Shown here one piece after another: positions 57,123 through 64,000 of a stretch of DNA of 64,000 nucleotides; position 1 is the first letter of the stretch; each line of letters starts with the position of its first letter. The translations under genes and the position numbers were made by a program. Source of the DNA: Isoetes taiwanensis. Taxonomy: Eukaryota > Streptophyta > Lycopodiopsida > Isoetales > Isoetaceae. A model generated the notes under the pieces. That model ran no database searches and was not told the DNA's origin. It was given only the letters and a program-made list of their open reading frames with translations. The DNA lies in NCBI GenBank assembly GCA_021234155.1, contig JAJEKV010000023.1, positions 8,502,610-8,566,609 of the forward strand, read 5' to 3'.

Positions 57123-58427
57123 TTTTTTTTTTTTTTTTTTTTTTGAGAGAGAGCACGAATTTTTATATTTTATTTTATATATGAAGAAAAAGTACAATGT
57201 TTCAAGCTTATAGAGAATTACTATAGGAGTAATCTCAACTTCTTTATTCTCTATATGCAGAAACTTATTAATTGCTCTAGAAGCAAAGTACACATGAAGC
57301 TCATACCTTGTTCTTGTAGCTGATATCCTGGAATAGTCCATAAGATCCATCCACATCGTATCCAGATTATAGAAGATGATCCAAAGTAGCCGGAAAGCCC
57401 TGGAAATAATAACTCTTATCTTGAAGAATGTGCAAATGATCTGAACCACTGGAATAGAAGAAACTTTATTCCATGCAAGTTGAAAATTCATATTTGTATG
57501 AGAATAGCTAATAAAATGAAATTCAGGCATATCAGTACCTGATTTAGCACACGTCTCAAACATAGCAGTATTTGAGAAGACCAGATCCAGTGGATTCAAT
57601 GTGAATTTGGCATCAGTACTAAATTACATTCAAGCTTAAACTTGAATGGCTTTTTCATGCATATCAGTACTTGAAAAATACCATATCCATTGGAAGGAGA
57701 ATTTGGCACCAGTACCAAATTACATTCAAGCTTAAACTTGAATGGCTTTTTCAAGCATAGTAGTGCTTGAAAAATACAACCAAGGTGCTAATAAATTTCA
57801 AGTATTCACCAATCTGTCATACAACCTAGTAGCACGATCTCTTCAACATAATCAAGTAACTCAGGACTAACCTTGCAAATCTTCAGACATAAAGTATCTT
57901 CCTGATTCATCAAATGCTAAAATCTGAATCTTCCTGCTAGTAAGAAAGAGCGGGCGGAAAGGAAGAGCCCCAAATAGAATTCCTTCCAGAGAACAGATTT
58001 TGATATTCCCTGTTAGAATGGAATGCAAATGATAATCTTTACCAGCCTTGCAGTAGTTCTTTGCCTTATAGGTCGGCATCCATCTAGATGGATCTACCAT
58101 TTCGGCATCTCTGTTTGAAAAGAAAAGGGCAAAGGCATCAAGAATACCTCTGCGCTAAAGAACATACCTTGTTAGAGTGTAATTGCTACAAGTCCGCCGC
58201 CGAAAAGAAAAAATTGCATCACTTCAACAGATCTTTTTTCTGACCTCTGATCATGCCAATTCCCTGCTAGCCTAAAAAACAGGAGATGTCGTCTTCAATC
58301 CTACCATTGTGGCAGTCGGCAAAGAGCAGGGCGGCCACTGCCCTAGCTGGCCAAGAACAGCGCTAGCCGCTGAGCGCCAAGAACATTTTTTTAGATGTTC
58401 GATCTTTTTCTCCCGAAACGCAATGCC
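57123..58427 (-). mobile_element. Poly(A) retroposon inserted in gypsy pol, 13-bp TSD
   Basis: Flanked by TCTCTGAAATAAC at 57,110-57,122 and 58,428-58,440. A T-run at 57,123-57,144 is the poly(A) tail of a minus-strand insert about 1.3 kb long. Long target duplication plus poly(A) indicates LINE-type target-primed insertion. It contains a 77-codon frame (58,100-57,867, with PSRWMPTYKAKNY and ILAFDESGRYFM) and about three copies of a roughly 107-bp repeat at 57,545-57,785. No reverse transcriptase. It could be a retroposed host transcript or a non-autonomous LINE passenger. Confidence 0.85.
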
Positions 58428-58440
58428 TCTCTGAAATAAC

Positions 58441-59640
58441 ATGCCCAAGATATACCAATCTAGTTTGTGCAAAAGAACACTTACATACAACCTTTCTTGT
58501 CGCAAAATAGCTAATGTCTGTTTTACATGTTCCACATGCTCTTCTAATGTCCTGGAATATACCAAAATATCATCAAAGAAAACCAATATAAACTTATTCA
58601 AGAAAGGTCGGAATATCTCATTCATTAGGCGCATAAAGGTGGCGGGAGCATTTGTCAACCCAAATGACATTACAACGAACTCGTAATGTCCATAGCGTGT
58701 CCTAAATGCAGTCTTATAAATATCTGTATCCTTGATCCGGATCTGATGATATCCAGATCGTAGATCAATTTTTGTAAAATACTTAACTTGGCCCAACTGG
58801 TCAAATAGCTCATCAACTCTAGGCAATGCGTATCTATTCTTCACTGTAATCTGGTTAAGCATGTGATAATCAATACACAACCTTAATGTCCCATCTTTCT
58901 TCTTCACAAACAAAACTGGCGCCCCAAATGGAGAAACACTCGGTCTGATGAACCCTTGTTCCAATAATTCTGCTAACTGCTTTAATTCAGCCATCTCTAA
59001 TGCATGAAATCTATATGGTGGCCTTGATGTGGGTTCAGCCCCTGGAACAAGTTCTATCTCATGATCTACCATTCTTATGCAACCCTTCTTAATCTGTTTC
59101 TTAAAGCTTTTCCGGGACAAAGGGGTAACTACTAATGATGAAGGCAATCCTTCCAGCACATACTTATCTCCACTAGGACTTTGGCATGTAACTATTTGCT
59201 CTCCGCAATCAATGCAAGCTTTATATGGCCTCAACCATGACATTCCTAGAATAGCATCATACTTCCCTAGGCTCAATACTTCAAAACTAGTGTGAGACTC
59301 AAGATCTCCTACTTGGAATTCAAGATTGTCTACCATAGCATAAGAAGTCTTAATTTTGTCGTCAGCCAACTCCACATATCTAGGGTCCCGGCTAATCATG
59401 TTCAAATCTAGTTTCTTTGCCAGCCTTGGGGAAATAAAGCAATGTGTACTACCACAATCAATAAGAGATAGGACAGGAATTCTATGAATAATACCTGGTA
59501 CTCTGATGACCACAGCTTGGTTATCTACATGGCCCTGGTCCACTGCAGCATACATGCACATTGTTTCCATAGGAGGGTCCGTGATTCGAGCAGCCCTAAC
59601 TCCAACTGCAGGGTTAGCTTATGCCATAATCCTGTTATCT
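58441..59640 (-). pseudogene. Gypsy pol: protease and reverse transcriptase
   Basis: Protease motif [12 protein letters not shown] near 59,460-59,425, with Cys where the family has Ser in D-S/T-G. RT motifs in order: [73 protein letters not shown], and the catalytic FFDDILVYS (usual form FIDDILVYS). The frame then reads into the inserted retroposon and ends at 58,272. It is largely open, fitting a recent insertion, but interrupted and not functional. Confidence 0.93.
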
Positions 59641-59799
59641 CCTCCAGCCTGTCCTCTGCCACCCCTGTTACTGTCCCAAAAACCTCCATGACCACCCCTG
59701 TTACCTCGGCCTGTGTTTCCTCTACCTTGGCCCCGTCCACAAGCATCATTAGAATTTGACCTGGACCACTTGTTTGTTTGCCCTCCACGTTGAGAACAT

Positions 59800-60729
59800 G
59801 CAGATGAGGCGGTACCTACTATCTACCCATCTTCTCGGACAATCTCGTCCATAATGACCAACTTCTCTGCACCTAAAGCATCGATTCTCATTGATACACT
59901 TTTCCATGGTTCATCATTCGAAGGTGCATACATAGGCCGAGATCCTCGATTTTGACTGCCCTCCTGCATACTAACGGCCTGCGCACCCCGACTAGGGAAT
60001 CTACCTCTACTCTAGGTCCATCAGTCTGCCATGTGGAAGGAACTTGTCTCTTCTCAGCATTCTCCAAGGTTGCCTTCTCAACTAGGTCAGATTCACGATT
60101 CTTAGCAATTCTAAATACCTCCTCCAAATCCTTGTAGGACACACCTGACATTGTGCCCTTAATATCAACCTGTAAACCCTTCACAAATCGAGCACAGAGC
60201 TTCTCCTTATCCTCAAAAGGACAATGATACTGCAACCTTCTGAACTTCTCATTATATTTAGCCACTGTCCCTTTTTGTGTCTGGTCCAAAAACTCATTCA
60301 TCTTGTCTACTTTGTATCCAGGAGGCATAAAGTGTCCTTCAAAGGCGGTTTTAAACTCTTGCCAAGTTGCCTGCCCCGCAACCTTATTTATGTCCCGCAA
60401 GTAATTCTCCCACCATACTCTAGCAAATCCACCCAACATTGCCTGAGCCAATATAACTTTGACAGAGTCTTCAACATTAATGAGTTTAAAATAAAAAAAA
60501 CCCACGAAGCCATGAGTCTGCATCATCCCCTGTAACATTCTCTCCATTCCCTCTTATTGTCCTTAAGCACATTCTCCACTGCCTTGTCAGCTGCTGTCTT
60601 TTGTTGCGACACACTCTGCTGCAACACTTGTTGGATAGCCTGCAAGATATCGACTACATCAGGGGTTCCACTAGGCCCAGCTCCACCAGCCTGTCCAGCT
60701 CCTCCTGGGGATCCTCTTGGGGAACTCAT
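59800..60729 (-). pseudogene. Gypsy gag with CCHC knuckle, frameshifted
   Basis: Start at ATG 60,729 (MSSPRGSPGGAGQAGG), followed by a Gln-rich helix. After a frameshift near 60,540 comes the retrotransposon gag core: ARVWWENYLRDI, WQEFKTAFEGHFMPPGYK, LDQTQKGTVAKYNEKFRRLQ and EKLCARFVKGLQ. After another shift near 59,900 comes the nucleic-acid-binding knuckle CFRCREVGHYGRDC (CX2CX4HX4C, about 59,875-59,834). The gag coats element RNA in particles. The frameshifts make this copy defective. Confidence 0.9.
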
Positions 60730-60802
60730 CTCTACAAGAATCTGGAACCATAGCAAATATCATCAATAATCAAAAATCTTATAATCCACTAATCAGAACC
60801 TT

Positions 60803-60814
60803 GCTCTGATACCA
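60803..60814 (-). other. Primer binding site, initiator tRNA-Met
   Basis: The minus strand reads TGGTATCAGAGC, the standard plant gypsy/copia site complementary to the 3' end of initiator tRNA-Met. It lies 2 nt inside the complete LTR. Confidence 0.95.
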
Positions 60815-60816
60815 AC

Positions 60817-63211
60817 TGTGACGGGCCTGGCCAGTTAACCTCTCGGTAACTGGAGATCCCATCGATCTCTACCGTTGGATCTACTTAACCTCTGGGACTC
60901 AAGAAATTAACACATGCATGCTTAGGTAAAGAATTTAATCTTTGTATATGCTCTAAGGTCCCAAAAATATACTTGCCCATTACTCAGCAATAACCTCGCA
61001 CAACAATTAATGTTTTTAATAATTGTAGCCTCAAGCCAATATATAATAAAAATAGTAAACAATTTATTTAACTGGCAATCCACACTTCTACTCTCGCCTT
61101 CCTGAAGCTTGACTACTCTCCGAAGCATCTCGCACCTCTACTTACACCATCAACCACGAGGTTAGTCACACGGACTAACTGGGGATCGGGGATCTAGGAC
61201 ATGTCTAGCATTAACAATACAAAGCATTCACCTAGAAATAATACCTCAACCTTATCGTAGCCTCGCCCTTGCAATCCAAGTTACTAGTCCAACAAGCATA
61301 TACACAATGCATAATTATACCATGAGTATCCACTATAAGCATGACCATTGCAACTCAATTCCAACGTTCAAGACCACATATATAATAACCAAGCAATCAT
61401 AGCATTAAACATTGCAACCAATATTCCTCTGGGTCTGAGCAAGGTCAACTCGGCTGATCAGGCCAGTGACATAGAGGCGGGGTAATCACGTGTGTACACA
61501 CCCATCCACGCTGCATCCAGCATTGGAGGACCACTTAACTGTGCATGACGTTGTACCATACGGTATCAGCGCCCGATGTTCAATAATAACATTTACATTC
61601 TTATTGTGCAAAAACCGCGAGTCTAGACCATCGCACCTAGACTCCGGCCCCAGAGGTCTATATCAAAGAGTTATACTACACATAAATCACAATACTATGA
61701 ATTCCACCCAATATCAACTAGGCACATTTCCATATCAAATTTACCTCAGAAATTCCATAGTTTACACTTCATGCAACAAAGGAAATCCAGTTATACGCTC
61801 GTATGAACGTTACTATATCTACCATGCAACATGCAATGCCCGATCCTTAACAAAATGCAACCTTCACTAATATCTTATTATTTTTAACTAGATCAATTTC
61901 CTTCAAATCACTATTTATAGCCGTAGTGACGGTGGCTTCCATAACCCTGCTAACTAGTTTATTAATTCCTGCACCCATTCCCAGCTCGTAATACCTCTAG
62001 CATATATTTTCCCTTCGCTAATTAGTTTATAACAAAGGGTTTACATAAACAACTAGCTAACTTGTTAAACTACACATTCCATAATCATAAATACTTATAC
62101 CCATTAACATACCCTTCCTTAACTTAGCCCTTACTCTAAATTAATTACTAACGCAATTCCTTATTCCAGACTAACCCTTAATGTTTTATTGTTAACCTAT
62201 AACCTTAGCGTTTTCTTTATCCTATTACTATATTATTTCTTTACTAACTATTAACATTTCTCTTAGGTTTTAACCGTAACGTGCATTACAGAGGCATGAC
62301 CTCGACCTAGAGCTGCCAGATCTGGCCTCCAGGCCATCGCTTCAACATGGAAAGCCCATAAAACCCTCCGATTTTGCCATCTAAGGAAGTTTGGATACAA
62401 ATCAAGGTGATCACATGCAAAATCGGGTAACTCTGGATCACTTTCGGCCTGCCAAAAATAGAATCATTTGCTGCCAGATCCTGCCTGATATCTCTTTATT
62501 CTGTCTTCTTTGCATATTTCGGCCCCTTAGATGCCCAAATCGATCCATTTCAAGTGGCTTTTCATGATTTCCCATCATTATACTTCATCAAGGTCATGCC
62601 GTTCAAACGGCAGCATGCAAGAGAAAATTTTGCAGTTTTAACTGGTTCCTGCCACAATTTTATCTTAATCCATTCCTCGGGTTCTAATCTGAGCTATTCC
62701 AGTTCCTTCTAGCATGGGTTTAAGTGCTCGGCTCCCTAGAAATAATTGGATCTGTCATACTTTATGCATTAAACCATATTTTCCATATACAATCATGCAA
62801 GCTTGTTCATATCTACACCCTTATAATTTAACTCTAAATCTATGCTAGGTTCCAGAAACAATCACTACTACATCAACACAGTTTTATTACACTAGAAAAA
62901 CCCCAGGTGTAAGGCTTGATCCCCACCTGGAAATCACGCTTGCTTCCTCTGCACTCAACACGCTCCCAGAGTACTGCTCACAACCTGCTCCTTCAGCAAT
63001 CCGGCTGCAATCTATCGCCTTCCAAAATGTTCCACCATCACATGCATCAAGTTTTTCCACTATATTTATATTTATTATTAACCTCCAGTATATTTGTCCG
63101 TATGATCTTTGCATATACGATATATACTCTGCATGCATTAATTTATTATTCCCTTGCATCCCCGTAGTAATATAACTCCACAACATACCTCAAAGTCCTA
63201 GGTCTGTTACA
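60817..63211 (-). repeat. Upstream (5') LTR, complete, 2,395 bp
   Basis: In element orientation it begins TGTAACAGACC and ends GGCCCGTCACA, the usual TG...CA ends. It is followed by the PBS on one side and the CGAAA target duplication on the other. The part 62,667-63,211 is unique to this LTR because the other copy is truncated. Confidence 0.92.
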
Positions 63212-63660
63212 CGAAATGAGAGGTGCCCAGAGGCCCAACATACGATCTAGGTCGTACGATCGACAGATCCGACGACTGTGGTAGTCCAGGGTGCACTTGG
63301 TTTAGAATATGTGGCACAATAACAGTGGGTTCCAGGGCGATGTGATTTGATATGGATGTAAAAATGACAATTCCTGAAACCATAGACCATATAACTCTAA
63401 AACAATTGAATAGATTGTTATAAAAAAAATATAAATTCAAGATAGAAAATAATCACATTAGCTCAGTGGATATATTGGTTAAGGTAGCCTTATGAGGACG
63501 TTGAGTTATTTTGGTAGAGTTTCGAGCCCCCGTATTCCATATTCTAAAATCTTAGGCAAAGCCGTATAGAGGTTCGATATTCCCTCAAAACCTTAGGTGA
63601 ACTCGTATTTCATATTTCAAAATCATAGGCGCCTCCAATCATAAATGGCCATAAGCGAAA
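63212..63660 (+). repeat. 440-bp tandem unit with tRNA-like boxes
   Basis: Starts at the LTR target duplication, cgaaatgagaggtgcccaga, and ends 'ccataagcgaaa' at 63,660, where the next unit begins; unit length 444 bp. It carries the GATC/CGTACG-rich module at 63,237-63,297, an A-box-like TAGCTCAGTGG at 63,459-63,469 and a B-box-like GTTTCGAGCCC at 63,519-63,529. The boxes resemble a tRNA-derived Pol III promoter. Confidence 0.85.
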
Positions 63661-63740
63661 CGAGAGGTGCCCAGAGGCCCAACATACGATCTGGGTCGTA
63701 CGATCGACGGATCCGACGACTGTGGTCATCTAGGATGCAC
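63661..63740 (+). repeat. Start of the next 440-bp unit, cut off
   Basis: Repeats 'cgagaggtgcccagaggccc' and the GATC/CGTACG module, then diverges after 'gacgactgtggtcatctagg' (about 63,735) and joins the CpG-rich end of the window. Confidence 0.85.
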
Positions 63741-63756
63741 TTGCACAACAAGAGAA

Positions 63757-64000
63757 TGGACATTTAGCGACGTGGACTTGCGACGTCTGTGCGACGTGAC
63801 GTCGCAAATAACGTCACCATGCGACGTCAATGCGACGTCACGTCGCAGACACGCCGCATGCGACGTGTCGCGGCGACGCCCGACACCGTGGACGTGGCGG
63901 TCATCCGCGCCGGTGGGTGGACGCCTGCGCCAGGTGGACGGCATGTGTGTCACGCCAGTGGACGCTATGACGCCGCGTCGCATGCATCCGTCCTCGCCAG
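63757..64000. repeat. CpG-rich GCGACGT repeat at the window edge
   Basis: Dense copies of GCGACGT and ACGTCGC in both orientations (63,757-63,872), including the near-palindromes tgcgacgtcacgtcgca and gcgacgtgacgtcgc. A GC-rich stretch with ggtggacg motifs follows. It is far richer in CpG than anything else in the window. The element continues beyond the window, so its identity is unknown. Confidence 0.7.

Larger units (their letters stand above)
54220..63211 (-). mobile_element. Ty3/gypsy LTR retrotransposon, integrase lost
   Basis: About 9 kb on the minus strand, flanked by the 5-bp target duplication CGAAA (54,215-54,219 and 63,212-63,216). The complete LTR is 60,817-63,211; the other LTR is 54,220-56,057. 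A primer binding site next to the complete LTR matches initiator tRNA-Met. Internal order: gag, zinc knuckle, protease, RT, then RNase H, which is the Ty3/gypsy layout. After RNase H the coding region ends near 56,214. Integrase, any chromodomain, the polypurine tract and about 545 bp of the downstream LTR are missing. A poly(A) retroposon sits inside RT/RNase H. The two LTRs differ by only scattered changes, so the insertion is fairly young. Confidence 0.93.

Noticed and set aside
63459-63529. Possible tRNA gene in the 440-bp unit
   Set aside because: A and B boxes are present, but their spacing is too long and the flanks do not form a cloverleaf; treated as a tRNA-like SINE head.

Overview
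The window looks like nuclear DNA of a land plant. It has one long intron-containing chromatin gene, one intron-containing cytochrome P450 of phenylpropanoid metabolism, and a dense background of LINE, Ty3/gypsy, MULE-like and tandem-repeat DNA. A fragment matching plant mitochondrial 26S rRNA and a PPR-type pseudogene support a plant. The LINE family and the divergent P450 would fit a fern or another non-flowering lineage, but that is inference. No bacterial operon, CRISPR array, or intact tRNA or rRNA gene was seen.

Layout. 1-3.9 kb holds LINE debris: an RT fragment, an ORF1-only LINE derivative and several 3' tails ending in different microsatellites. 5.8-6.2 kb holds two inverted repeats just upstream of the first intact gene. 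7.07-15.13 kb is an ASHH2/SDG8-like H3K36 methyltransferase (CW, AWS, SET, post-SET) that I could splice into about 1,910 codons. 16.19-16.37 kb is a MITE with an 8-bp target duplication. 16.5-23.5 kb is the most unusual region: a decayed SWIM zinc-finger transposase gene on the minus strand and, divergently, a decayed gene joining a ParB-like domain to a beta-class DNA amino-methyltransferase. Between them lies a tandem array. 26-34 kb is repeat-rich: a roughly 220-bp-arm inverted repeat with a mitochondrial rRNA scrap in its spacer, a long degenerate minisatellite, and a GGCGCC-rich block. 34.8-37.5 kb is a GC-rich, 5'-truncated APE-type LINE.

41.4-43.2 kb (minus strand) is a complete CYP98A-type gene (p-coumaroyl-shikimate/quinate 3'-hydroxylase family), with an odd histidine/aspartate-rich N-terminus. 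44-47.4 kb is a Ty3/gypsy integrase fragment split by a LINE. 50.1-51.3 kb is a long polypyrimidine block. 51.7-52.6 kb is a PPR pseudogene. 53.4-63.7 kb is a roughly 440-bp tandem repeat with tRNA-like promoter boxes, split by a 9-kb Ty3/gypsy LTR element (54,220-63,211, target duplication CGAAA). That element has lost its integrase and has itself received a poly(A) retroposon with a 13-bp target duplication. The right edge is a CpG-rich GCGACGT repeat.

Only the ASHH2-like and CYP98A-like genes look functional. They are unrelated in pathway and separated by about 26 kb of repeats. The rest is a layered record of transposition, in which the order of several nested insertions can be read from target duplications.
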